Assembly (NCBI GenBank): GCA_033558025.1 | Contig: JAUCEF010000014.1 | Span: forward strand, 3,968,001 to 4,032,000 | Source of the DNA: Phytophthora sp. 'mugwort' | Lineage: Eukaryota; Oomycota; Peronosporomycetes; Peronosporales; Peronosporaceae | Direction: 5' to 3' | DNA: 64,000 nucleotides | In this document: positions 11,828-23,500 of the stretch, piece by piece | Position numbering within the stretch: the first letter of the stretch is position 1 | Layout: each line of letters starts with the position of its first letter | Notes under the pieces: model-generated | Database searches by the model: none | What the model was told of the DNA's origin: nothing | The model's input: the letters and a program-made list of their open reading frames with translations, nothing else | Translations under genes and position numbers: made by a program

Positions 11828-12119
11828 TGATCTGGCTCCGGCCCCGTCCAGCGGACGCCATCAGCAGAAACAGCTCAGAAAGCAGTTGTGCTCATATCTC
11901 TGCAGGTTGGGTTCAGCGGTGAGATATCACATCTAGAGTATGAGGTCTGATATCCCAGTGAAGCTATTAGACACACAGGACCCCGAGGGGCCCGAGCGAG
12001 GGCCCTCTTGGAGGTGCTGTAAGCGCAGGATTTAGCTAAGATGGTGGATACATGTCAGTTTGCATTATACTTCGCTGTGCACAAGGTATCCGGGCCAAGA
12101 AGACCCGGGACACCGATCA
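11828..12119 (+). repeat. 3' LTR of gypsy element
   Basis: Near-identical to 6502-6792; starts TGATCTGGC and ends CACCGATCA. It is followed by CCAAT, close to the TCAAT before the 5' LTR. Confidence 0.9.
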
Positions 12120-12328
12120 CCAATGCCAGCGAATAACGTGTACACGCAGGCCGCATCACGTTCAGCACCGGTCGTAGCACCGACTCCGAATAATTGCCAT
12201 GGACTGCGGAACGGAAGATCCTGCTTTCCACGGGATCGAATATACATGTACGGTGACTGGAGTGGGGCATCTCTGATAGGGCGGTCTACAGGTGTGCATC
12301 CAGCTGTGCATCCACTGCGGATGCCATC

Positions 12329-12638
12329 TGTTGAACGTAGAGGCAACAGGAATTGCCTGTATGTCAAAGAGAGAAACTGAATGATAAATTCTTTTAAAGA
12401 TGGTGTACCTATAGACATCAAGTACGAGAGGACATTCAAACAGATCACAGATGGTGTGATCTGGCTACATAGTGCGATGATGATTGAAGGCAAGGGAATT
12501 GATCGCCCCGGACGCAGTCCGAGGCGTGCTCACTTCCTAATTTGCCTCAGACTGAGCACATTGTCTAGAGTAGGGCAATTAGGAATAACGGATAAATACA
12601 CACGTAGTGAGTCTCTACAGCGTTGAGCCATTTTAATA
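12329..12638 (+). repeat. 5' LTR of copia element
   Basis: Matches 17343-17589 except for about 60 bp around 12381-12450 that the other LTR lacks. The 3' boundary is placed by the CCATC target duplication and is uncertain by a few bases. Confidence 0.8.
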
Positions 12639-12648
12639 TTTCAAGAAA

Positions 12649-13620
12649 AATGAGCAAACCGAGCCAAAATGTGACCGACCAACTGGCCTTGCACGTCAAA
12701 AAAAAACCTATTCGTTGGGCAAGCACAATGTCAAGGCCCATCTGGTCGCGCTCAGCGATGCGTTAGTTGTGACCGAACTTCAAGCGAAGCGTCGCGTACC
12801 AATTGCTCGCTACGAAGATGCGCTCGTGAGAGAACCAGTCCTCGACGAACCAGGGCTAGGGGCTAGAAGGGTGAAGAAAAGGACGCGTATGAGCTGTAAA
12901 AGGCTTTCGTCAGACAGCAATCGTGGTACATCAAGGATCTTCTGAACCTAACCCTTCGTCGCGTTTTACGGACGAGAGGCTGATGCAACGACCGGTGCAC
13001 GAGATTTGGCGTGCAATTGAGAAACGCTATGGCCTCAACACCGCGTCTGGAGTGGTAGAGCTGGTGCTGCGCTTCGAATCTATTACAGCCTCTGATTTTA
13101 AGAGCGTTTCACACATGTTCCATCAACTCAAGGCCGCAAGAGACCAGGCAAATCGGAACAGCGCCGAGGCGCTGAAGTTGGTCTGATTCGCAGCAGATGA
13201 TACTGATCAAGATTCTGGTGCTCCTTCCCGGACACCTATGGGGTTCAGCGGTCGCGTTTACGCCAGAAGCGTCCACGCTGGAAAAGGTCGAGTCCAAGCT
13301 CTGAGCAATCTTTGGGAGCAAGAGCAAGGCTGAAATCAAGATTTTGGGCAACGGTGCTTCCGTGAACCACGTTGATGCTAAGGCTATCAAGCCTACCCAA
13401 GCCGTTGGATCGGCGCTAAGAAAAAGAAAGGCCACTTCCCAGCCGACACAAGATTCGCACCAGAATCTGGGGCAATGTCGTGCTACTATTGTGCTGGCGT
13501 CCACAAGGACATCAGCGGTGGGCCGCATCTCAAGCACCAGTGCAGCAAGCGCAAGCAAGATGTCGACCAAAAGATTTTCCGGCGCAACATCTAGTCTTAC
13601 CCACGTGCCGTAAAGAAGGC
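12649..13620 (+). pseudogene. copia gag, broken
   Basis: Starts at an ATG just after the LTR and continues through shifted frames at 12715-12945 and 12923-13186, with typical capsid features (WRAIEKRYG and a helical stretch). A cysteine-histidine rich segment near 13485-13560 (CYYCAGVH) is probably a decayed nucleocapsid knuckle. Confidence 0.65.
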
Positions 13621-14049
13621 GCGAGGTGACGCTGAACCAACGCCAAAGATGACTGGCAAGGGAAAGTACCGCGCGAAAGCCAAGGAACGGACAAGGAGCG
13701 AAAGGTTGTGCCAATCCAGGCCTGTCTACCCATAGACGTGTCCGTTGATGCATGCAAGGCCATGTCTACGAGTCCATCACCTTCGGTCAGTCCGCCCAAC
13801 GGAGTGGAATTCCCTTTAACTCCAGGAAGCGACTTGATTTTGTTCAATGCGCACGAAACGGACGAGCCAGTGGGATCCGTGTTTGACATTGGCGTCAACG
13901 GAGGTCAGGTGATTGGAATGGACACCGAAGAAGCGTCAACATCTCCGGGAGGACAGTAGATTGCAGGAGAGATCAGTCTTCAGAAGGTGCATCTGGAGAC
14001 AAGGTACGATCATTTTATCCTTACTTGCTTGATGCGAAAACATGTGTAA

Positions 14050-15335
14050 CCAAAGACTCGTGGGTGTTGGACTCAGGCTGCGGATTCGGCCTAACCTGCG
14101 AAGAGTCGACATCCGTCGAAAACGACCCGACACTGGATACAAGGGTCTAAGCATTCAAATACACACATTGGCACAGTGAAACTGTATTTGCATGGTCCGC
14201 AAGAGATACGACCATTCCTTTTTGGGAATATAGCATTTGTACAACACGCAACGTCAAACATTCTCAGTGAACATTGGCTACAGAGAAATGAGTATGAAAT
14301 CATTGGATCACCGACTGGTGAGTTTAGATTTATATTTTTGGACAACAAGCTAGCGTTTGTGGCTAGAGCACTTAATGGGGCATATTACGTACAAAACAAA
14401 ACAGTCAAAGATAGACAACCGTTGTGCAATGCAACCAAAGTAAAGCCCTGTAAACCGCTAGAACTATCAGGAGTCGGGAAATTGGAAAGCACATTGCAGG
14501 AATGGCACGCAAAACTTGGCCATCTCAATAAAAAAACAGTGATAGCAACTGTTGAGTCAAGTAATAGTGGAAGGAATGCCCACACTATCCTCATCTGCGT
14601 TACGAAAGGTTCCGCTTTTTGCACAACATGTGCGGAAATGAAGAAGCAGAGAATGCCCTACCGTAATGCTAATGGTTCAAGAGATACACAGCCCATCAGT
14701 ACCATTCATATGGGCACAAACGGACCCCTGAAAACCATGGGGGTATATGGGAGTGTAGGTAATATTCAATACTTCCTGAGTATAATTGATGACAACACAT
14801 CGTGGCGGTGGTCATACGTACTACGCAACAAAAAGGAGGTATTGAGAAGGTCACAGAGTTACTACTCCGACTAGAGCGCGAAGGCAAATTCAAAATTCGT
14901 CGAATTCGGTCTGATGGAGGCACCGAGTTTGTGAACGCTGCCTTTAAAAACTTCTGTAATGAGAAGGGTATTGCTTTTCAGACAGCTAATACATACAGTC
15001 GAGAAGAAAATGGAGCCTCAGAGCGAGACCATCAGAGCAAGCTTGATAGGGTTCGTTGTGCATTAAAGGATGCTGATATGGCGCACAGATGGTGGCCAGA
15101 AGCACTTATGTACGTGACCTATGTACGGAATCGTACACCTATGAGACGTCTGGGAAACAAGACGCCGTATGAAATGGTGTATGGCAGCCCTCCAAACGTG
15201 AGTAAACTACCGGAATGGGGCTCTGTGTGTTTTGCACATGTCCCAGAAGCTCTGAGAAAAGACAAGAAGCTGTCCGCAAGAGCATTAAGTGTCGGTTTCT
15301 CGGGATATCAGAGGATACCAAAGGATGCAGGTTAA
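14050..15335 (+). pseudogene. copia protease and integrase, broken
   Basis: The protease signature WVLDSGCG is at about 14065-14090. The frame 14176-14874 contains the GAG-pre-integrase domain (EWHAKLGHLNKKT and CTTCAEMKKQRMPY). The integrase core continues in another frame at 14802-15335 with the second Asp (IRSDGGTEF) and the catalytic Glu in ENGASER. The first-Asp region around 14690-14800 is degraded. Confidence 0.85.
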
Positions 15336-15738
15336 TGGATGTCTATAATAACAGACACATCATATTAAGAGACGTCATGTTCGATACCACCAATGTACCT
15401 ACCTTGGTACAACGGGCTTTCAGAAAGAACGAGACAGCCCACACATTTGAATCTGCCGCGGGAGAGGCACCCGCATCAGGGCCAGAAAAACTTCCTGGCA
15501 TCGAGATTACGGAGGCAGTGGGAGCTGGCCAATCTGCACAGGGGTCTGCTGAGCCAGTAGTAGCTGAAGCACTTACTGAGGCATCTACCCGAGAGTGGGA
15601 GCTAAACATAAACGATGACGAGCAGGTCTTATGGAGGCGCCAATAAGCCGTGAACTAGGCCACGTCGCGAAACTAAGAAACCGAAGGAATATCAGGGCTA
15701 TCAATGCGTCCAGGCAATGTTAGATAAGAACGTCGCAC

Positions 15739-16546
15739 TTGATATACTGGATCATACCGTGCCTTACACCACGAACAGTCAAAGAAGCCTTGAGTGGATC
15801 TCATAAAGAGCAGTGGAAAGCAGCTCTGGAATTAGAGTACGACTCCTTGATCAAGAATGGAACGTGGAGACTAGTACGGCTGCCTCCCGGACGTAAGGTT
15901 TTGCCATGTCATTGGGTACTCGTAGTAAAGCATAATGCCGACGGTACTGTCGAGCGATTCAAAGCACGCCTTGTTGCACAGGGAATCACCAAGAGTATGG
16001 AGTGGACTGCGACGTGGTATACGCGCCGGTGGCACGATTCGAGTCACTTCGCATAGTGCTGGCAATCGGGGCAATATTGGACTGTCATATCCACCAAATG
16101 GATGTTCATACGGCATTTCTAAACCGCGCCATGGGAGGAGAACAAACGATACACATGAGGCAACCTCACGGCTTTGTGAAGCGATACCACGAGCAACTGG
16201 TCTGTGAACTACAGAAGAATATTTATGGCCTGAAGCAAGCTCCGCGCATCTGGTATAGAGGCCTACATACCTTTTCGACATCAACGGGTTTTGCACGCTG
16301 TCATAAAGAGTATTGCATCTACATGCAAAAGTGGCAGAAGAATGGCTTATAGTCGTGGTATATGTTGATGACCTAACGATCATGTCGCGAAACATGAGAT
16401 TCATCGACACTTTAAACGAGGAATTGTCAAAACGATTCAAAATGAAGGACCTGGGTGATATTTACTATATTCTCAAAATGGAGGTGCTTCATAATAAAGA
16501 GCAGCGGGTGATGAAAATCTCACAACGCAATATATTGCAGAGCTGA
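15739..16546 (+). pseudogene. copia reverse transcriptase, broken
   Basis: Three overlapping frames carry RT motifs: WKAALELEYDSLIKNGTW and ERFKARLVAQG at 15739-15990, HQMDVHTAFLN and YGLKQAPRIWY at 16002-16352, and the YVDDLTIMS active site near 16360 in frame 16313-16546. Two frameshifts and a stop separate them. Confidence 0.88.
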
Positions 16547-16859
16547 TCACCAAATACAACATGGTAAATAGCTCTCAGGTGATGGCATCACACGTTCCTG
16601 GCCTAACACTTGAGCCAGAGACAAATATGAACGCAGAGCAAATTGCTGCTCAGCCGTTTGACTACCGAGACATAGTTGGGTCACTGCAATATCTAGTCAG
16701 GGGACATGACCAGACATTGCTAATGCGGTAAGAGACCTTAACAAGTTTCTATCCTGCTACAATCACACGCACTGGGAAGCGGCTAGGCGAATCCTCAAAT
16801 ACTTGAGCGGGACGTGGACGTACGGTCTGTTACTCGATGATATAATGAGTGACGTGACT

Positions 16860-17180
16860 TGTGAAGTGTAGACAGATGCGAGCTTCGTGTGTCTACCTAA
16901 AGAACGTAAATCCGTTACCGGTTATGTTATTAAGATGGCTGGGGCCAGTGTGTCATGGTGCAGTCGCAAACAGGGAAGTGTATCACTCTCTACTGCTGAA
17001 GCAGAACTTATCGCACTAAGTGAAGGAGCCAAGGAAAGTGAGTGGTTGTGGCATCTGCTAAGCGAATGAGGTTTCAGCAACAGGTACCAGCGCACGTATG
17101 GTGCGATAGTAACACAGCTATCGGCATTGTGAAAATCCCGGAAATCATAAAGCAAACAGGCACATGAGATTCGTTTTCTA
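16860..17180 (+). pseudogene. copia RNase H, partial
   Basis: Frame 16887-17069 shows the copia RNase H core: RKSVTGYVI, SWCSRKQGSVSLSTAEAE and KESEWLW. A stop follows at 17067-17069, after which the readable remainder (WCDSNTAIGI) lies in another frame. Confidence 0.85.
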
Positions 17181-17342
17181 TTCACGAGGGACATCATTGG
17201 AATGGGTCGCCTAAAAGTAGCGTATTGTGCAACCACAGACGGTAGACATTCTCACGAAAGCTCTGCCAACCAACAGTTCATAAAATTAAGAGAGAAGCTA
17301 GGAGTCCGAGATCTGAAATTGTCCCCTAGTACGTAGTAGGAG

Positions 17343-17589
17343 TGTTGAACGTAGAGGCAACAGGAATTGGCTGTATGCCTAAGAGAGAACAGAACACAGG
17401 TGGTGTGATCTGGGTACATAATGCGATGACGATTGAGGGCAGAGGAATCGATGCCGCCCCGGAGCAGTCCGAGGCGTGCTCACTTCCTAATTTGCCTCAG
17501 ACTCAGCACATTGTCTAGAGTAGGGCAATTAGGAATAACGGATAAATACACACGTAGTGAATTCTCTACAGTGTTGAGCCATTTAAATA
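17343..17589 (+). repeat. 3' LTR of copia element
   Basis: Aligned to 12329-12638 with a roughly 60-bp deletion. Followed immediately by the target duplication CCATC. Confidence 0.8.
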
Positions 17590-19014
17590 CCATCAAGCTC
17601 CGCATCCAGCGTCGTAGTATTTTATATATATTAGCCAGGAATGCAGCAGAAAGCTGCTTTTAAGTAATTACTAGGTCGTCTGCGACTTACGCTGGGAATA
17701 CAATATTTTTATTTTGGTTGCTTTGCTACGCATGACAGGTGGCTTCTGCTTTCGATCAGATCGGTATTCCCGCATTCGATCAGCATGACGCTGTCTTTTT
17801 TGCAGCTCTCTACTAGCGCCATCCATAAGCAAACCCTCCGTTGCATCCCTTCCTCCACTGCGGCTGTGCAGTTGCTCCGACTTGGTCCTTCAGCACCGTT
17901 ACTTCCCCAGAATGCGAATCAGCGTTCCACTTCACCATCGCCGCACATATGTGCGAGTGAAGATACTACTACGTTCCAATCACAGCCAGAACCAAACCGG
18001 GAGGTCACCTTCTATTATGCTGCGATTCCAATCACAGTCAGAGCCAAACCGAGGGGTCGACTTCTATCATGCTGCTCTGCCCATTGCCCAAGTGGCACAA
18101 ATGTTGCTTGAAGCCTCATGTTGACCGAGGTTATGTGCACGCGCACGCAGTACCGTGGAATTAATCCGTTGAGGTCTGTTCATCCCTCATTCTTCGGTAT
18201 TCCCCGTAAAATATAGATAGATTATAAATTATTTAAAATATAGATAGATTACAGTAAACTTCGGAGTCTTCTAACAACAAAACACATGCCAAAAGTATTG
18301 GTTTTATTGACACGAAAATTAGCCCTTGCTCACCCCGTGGCAACCTCGAAATTTGTTCCTACTCCATCACAATCCTTCAGATATCCAGGATACCTGTAGT
18401 AACTCATATGGTCAGCTAATAGCGCCTGGCCTCTCAAGGCATAGCCAGCGATGCACGATGAGGCATCGTGGCGTCGTGTTGATACCAGAAAGGGATTCGC
18501 TGGACCTCACTCCTTTGCAACCAGATACATGTACGCCATTTAATCACCGCTCATGCGCTGGCAATCTGCAATGATAAACTGTTTGATGCAGCGGAGTCTT
18601 CGCCAGAAGATCGCAATGGTAAGACGCAATGTACAGTATATATAGGCAAATATCCATGGAAAAGCGAAGCCAATGCAAAATGAGACGAACGGAACGAGCC
18701 ATTGGCCTAAGATTTAGATACCGTGGTTCGGTACGTCAGCGTTGCCTGCCACGACTTCGGCAGCATGGCCACACGTCGGATTTGTGGCAGGGGTTTCGCT
18801 TGCACGTTAACCGCACCGGTTCTGACCAACGGGTTCAAAACATCTGAGTCGAGACCCGTTTAGCAACTTTTTGTCTTGCGTTTACTATGGTCGGTATCTG
18901 ATTCCAATGGATAAAAAACCCACCGAGACTGGTCGCACGCGCGGCACTTGAGCACGCTCGCGGCAGGACACAGAAGAGCAGCGGAACGCAGGCCACCGGC
19001 AGAGCACCAGCAGC
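17590..19014. other. Intergenic DNA between copia and the hydrolase gene
   Basis: No gene recognised. It holds a 53-bp imperfect tandem duplication (17973-18025 / 18026-18078) and a short AT-rich repeat near 18208-18254. The last few hundred bases are presumably the promoter and 5' UTR of the hydrolase, but no canonical Inr was seen. Confidence 0.6.
17973..18078. repeat. 53-bp imperfect tandem duplication
   Basis: 17973-18025 and 18026-18078 match with several substitutions (for example TTCCAATCACAG opens both copies). Confidence 0.8.
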
Positions 19015-20515
19015 ATGCTGAGCACTATGGCGGCCACAACGGCCTCGACAGAGTAAGTACTTTTAACCATTTTCCCTTTGCCACGACACAAATGGCAACC
19101 TTCCGCGTTTCCGTCGTCTTTCTCTTGACGTGGACGCTGTTGCGCTTTGCCAACTTTCAAATGTGCAAAACCTTTTTGTCATGCTACAGTTTTGTTCCAC
19201 TTGCTGGCAAATCAAACTAATGGACGGAAATATGTTACTCTTGGACTGTGTACAGGAGCATGATGATGACTGCTGCGGCCGCGTTGATCTCTGGCTGCGC
19301 TTTGCTGGCCGTCCGAGGCGCCGTAAGCTCTCGCACAGCCACAACCAAGCGCATTGTCGCGGGCAACTCAGAGCTCAACGAGTACATTGCCAGCGTAAGT
19401 GAAATATGGCTATTCATCAACTATGCCAAGTATCTAACCTTAATTGTGGCACCTGCTGCCATATTTCACTTGTGCAGGCGTTGCAGCCCATGCTGGACCG
19501 GTACACGCCGACATGGTGGACCAACTCGCATATCCAGTGTTTCCTGACCTTCTTGGTACCTCAAAGTCCCGTCAAGTACAAGAGAGACGTGCTAACGTTC
19601 CAAGACGGGGGTCAGGCTTCTCTGGACTGGGCTTTGGAGTCGTCTATGGTGATAAAATCTCCACTGACAAACGACTCGCCTATTGCTATAATTATGCACG
19701 GACTCGTAGGCTGCAGTGACAACATGCGGTCTCTTTGTGCCGAAGCTCTAGCGCACGGATATCGTCCCGTAGTGTTCAACAAACGTGGCCACGGAGGCAT
19801 GAAACTTGCCACACCAAAACTACAGGAATTCGGTTGTGTTCAAGACCTAAAAGAAGCAATTGCTCATGTGGAAAAAACGTTCCCAGAGAGTGAACTTTAC
19901 GGCATTGGCAGCTCGGCTGGATCGGGACTATTATGCAGTTATCTATGTGAACTGGGAGATAAGTCGCGTCTTCGCGCGGGGGTCTTAATCTCACCCGGCT
20001 ACAATGCCTTTGACCTCTTTTGTCGTGGCAAAATCAACCCCGTGTACGACTTTTTAATGACATTTACACTCAAGTCGTTCCTGCTTCGCCACAAGAGCGA
20101 ACTGGATCAAGTCGTGGATGTGGCAGGAGCTCTTCGAGCCACAAGCATCCGCGAGTTTGACGAGCACGTGTACATGAAAATGCACGGATACGACGACTTG
20201 GAGGCCTATTGGAAGGTGAACAACCCCATGCGAGACGTGGCCAATCTCAAGATGCCTCTGCTCTGTATCAACGCGTTGGACGACCCCGTATGCACCAAAG
20301 AGACGATCCCATACCATGAGTTCCATAGGAATCCCAAGGCCATGCTATTAACTACACCTGAAGGTAGCCATTGTGCCTTTTACGAAGGAAATTTCCTGCT
20401 GAAATCATGGTGCAATGGAGCTGCCATGACGTATCTCGACCGTCTACGTGAGTTCAATGCTGTGAGTGAGAATAAGAACGTTCCAGACACTCCTACAGCT
20501 GCTGCCACTGCATAG
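19015..20515 (+). CDS. ABHD1/3-type alpha/beta hydrolase (three exons)
   Basis: Proposed exons 19015-19052, 19256-19394 and 19478-20515 give 404 aa. Donors are GTAAGT in both introns; acceptors are TACAG and TGCAG, and the first has an alternative AG three bases later. Residues about 15-40 form a hydrophobic membrane anchor. The hydrolase domain carries an oxyanion HG motif (IMHGLVGCSDN), the nucleophile elbow GIGSSAG, the acid in NALDDPVC and the catalytic histidine in PEGSHCAF. These are hallmarks of the family that includes animal ABHD1/ABHD3 phospholipases and yeast EHT1/EEB1 ester synthases. The likely role is a membrane-bound lipase or esterase; the substrate cannot be read from sequence. 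It converges on the PH-domain gene, with stops only 49 bp apart. Exon 1 is the least certain part. Confidence 0.88.
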
Positions 20516-20564
20516 AAAAAAACAAAGGAATTACCAGTCTACTTAGTGCTAGTTTTAAGCTCAA

Positions 20565-23500
20565 TTAGCTCGTTAACCCTTGATAACCGTCAGCCTCATA
20601 GTAGTCGCAAGTGTACAGTGGTTTACAAGCAGCAGCAGATGAAGAATAACCAGGGATTCCAAGTAGAGCGATACCATTTCTGCCAGTCGAACCAGTGGCA
20701 TTCATTGATAAACATCGGAAAAAGCACGTGAAGACGTTCATGAACGACCCAGAAGATCGCTTCTCGGTCGTCCTTTTTGATTCTTTCGTGAACTCGAGCG
20801 TGTTGAATGGGAACGCAGTTTCGCCTCCATTTCTTCGCATGGGGGAACTCTCAGGACTTCCATCGAGATAGTCGGGTACTGAACGCTGACCTGGCAAAGA
20901 ATCATCTCCAAGTGTCTCCGAGTCGTCCGTGTCTGAATCTCCACACGCAGTTTCAATAGCTTCGCCAAGCAGCGTCGATAAACGTCGAGCATCTGTCTGC
21001 ACTTGATGGATCTTGCTCTTAACAGCCTCACGAGCTGCCAGTTTCTCCTCGCGTTGCTTCACTGATCGCTCCAGATCTTCCGTTGTCTTGGCTTCATCCT
21101 GCAGTTCATCCTCGACAGCATTCACCCAACGTTTCATCTCCAGACTTGAACGAGCTCGACATTTGACATTTTTGCCAGGAACAACACGAATCGAGAAATC
21201 ATTTGTCACTTCACCATCCACTGCGATTCCCTCTAGTTCGTACACTGCCACAGGCGATGGTGCTTGACCAGATGAAATCGCCTGAGTTTGCGTCGCGTAC
21301 ACGAGCCAGTGAGAGCCCAAGACGACGCAGTACCGACATGTCCAGAGCTTTATCGCTATCTTCCTCTTGCCACTCGATTTCAACGGGTCTTGGAGCTTGA
21401 GATATCCCTCCATTCGTGCTCCAGTGATAAATGGCAACGTGGCATCACGTGACATTGTCTTCTTCTCGAAAATCTCGTGTGTTGTTGCACTTGTGATGGC
21501 AATTTGCCAGTCAGACGCGTCCTCTGCAGTCTTGGCAATGAATTCCAAGTACACGCCACTGCTGGTTTCGACTCGAAACCCGGTACCTTTCAGTCCTGAA
21601 CCACTCCGACCGAGACTTGTGAACACTGGATGCCATTTCTCGACCCCTACGAGCTCGTGAATCTCCATTGCCACGCGTGTGTTGTCCTCATTGACGTCGT
21701 TTTCAGCGTAAATTGACAACGTGCAGCCCTCGAGTCTCACAAAGTGATCATGCCAAATGGAGCCCAAATTATGATGCCGTACGCGAAGAAATCCTTGTCT
21801 GGAGACATTGTCATTGACGCGGTCGTGTGCTGCGATACTCGCGAGATGTTGAGCCACTTGTTGCGTGAATTGTCGCTCTGAAATACTCAGAGATCGCTCA
21901 GCTACGACAAAATTAAGTGCGTGTTGAATGACTTGAAGCCATTGGTGCTTGGCTTGACTTGTAGGAGCTGTAAAGCACGTGCTATGACGAGATCCTTGGC
22001 CTTCCATCTTGAGACCAAAATTCTCGTCATCTCTAAGTGTTAACCACGATTGTGTCGGTGCTTCCCATGAACTACAAGCCGTGACTTCCAGATCAAGAGA
22101 TGGAGCTTCGTCTTGACTCAACGTCAGTAGATTTCGCGTCGCTGACGAGTTCATAGCAGCAGCAGCAGCGACTTGTCGAGACGGGTAGCACCGTAAGCGA
22201 CAACCAACGAGAACCACGTACACTGACGCCATCGGCTTCATCTTGGAGCTGCCTGGGATACGGATAGGACTGTTTGACGTCTGCCACGGCGTGAGTATTC
22301 CCTCCATCGCTGCTGTCCGGAAGACAAAAGACGTTGTCTCAGCTGGTAATTTGTCTCGTACTTCGTCTTCTGCTACGTTTGACACGTCCACAACTAACGA
22401 TTTGTCTTCCAGCACGCTGGCATTCTCGTCGTCATTCACACTGTTGTCGGCCGCCATTACTTCTTGTGCCTCGACAGATTCAGGCTCATCTTGCTCCAGT
22501 TTGAGCAAGAGTTTTTCATCTGCAAGAAGCGCTTCACCTCTGGCCAAGTCGATTCGATTGACAAATGCCTCTATCCATTCCTCACGTTGAGAAGGAAAAG
22601 TGGGGAAAACTTCGAGTATGGCAATCTTCTCGTCCTTCTTGTCGCTTAACGCTTCAGCAGACGTAGAAGTGTCAGTTCTCACTGATTGAAGCACGACAGC
22701 AAACGCCAAAGACGACGACATAGCGTCGTTTGCTTCAGGAAAAAAATGGCGAAGATTTGATCTCGTGTTCGAACTGTGCATCGAGACAGCAGTGGACGTC
22801 ACTCCGTCTGACAACAGCTCGACCGCCTGAGCCTCACAAACTGGTGAATCTCGACGATAGTAAGCACTTTCGTCTTCATAGACAAAAACTTGGGCCCGTG
22901 TACTCAAAACAATGAAACCTTCATGAGGAATAAACACTTGAGAAGCATCACGAGCTTCACTAGAAGAGACTGGAGACTGGGTAAGTCGAAACGAGAGATA
23001 TCCCGACATTGGAGGCTCCTCATCTTCTGTGTGAACCACTGGTTCAATGACTTTTCTATCGTTATCAAGGCCACGTTCTCGTTTCTCAACGAGACTGCGA
23101 CGACCAGGAGATAAAGGTGCTTTCGTTTCAAGGAGCTGGTCTTCCAATATCTCCAGCGCGGCCGCTTGTTCAGCTCCTAGACGCACTTGATGAATCCAAT
23201 TGGCTCGCTCCGTATCCGTTGCTGCACTACAACTTAGAACAAACTGTTCTTGTGTCACGAGCTGGAAAGGGAAGCGAGGCGTTCGAGTACGTGTTGTTAC
23301 TGGCCACGAACGTAGACTTGGCGTCCACGCTCGTGTACTCAGCACTCGGAAGCGAGTTTGTTGTTCACCAACACGAAAAGGCGACGTGGTTTGAGTGATG
23401 ACAAACTCATTGCCATTCTCCAGAGCCACCGCATGTTCTTCCATGGCTGTGGCCACTTCTCGTAACTTCAAATGCTCGTCTTGTGGGCATTCAAAGTCCA

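Larger units (their letters stand above)
6502..12119 (+). mobile_element. Ty3/gypsy chromovirus-type LTR retrotransposon, full length but decayed
   Basis: Two LTRs of about 291 bp (6502-6792 and 11828-12119), both starting TGATC and ending GATCA, flank gag, protease, RT, RNase H, integrase and a C-terminal chromodomain in standard Ty3/gypsy order. Candidate 5-bp target duplication: TCAAT at 6497-6501 and CCAAT at 12120-12124, one mismatch. The purine-rich tract at 11811-11827 is a good polypurine tract. The internal region is broken by stops and frameshifts, so the element is not autonomous. The LTRs remain very similar, with only a handful of differences visible, pointing to a moderately recent insertion. 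Confidence 0.9.
12329..17589 (+). mobile_element. Ty1/copia LTR retrotransposon, full length but decayed
   Basis: LTRs at 12329-12638 and 17343-17589 both begin TGTTGAACGTAG. Between them lie gag, protease, GAG-pre-integrase, integrase, RT and RNase H in copia order. A perfect 5-bp target duplication, CCATC, occurs at 12324-12328 and 17590-17594. All coding parts carry stops or frameshifts. The 3' LTR is about 60 bp shorter than the 5' LTR because of an internal deletion. It inserted 209 bp downstream of the gypsy element. Confidence 0.88.
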
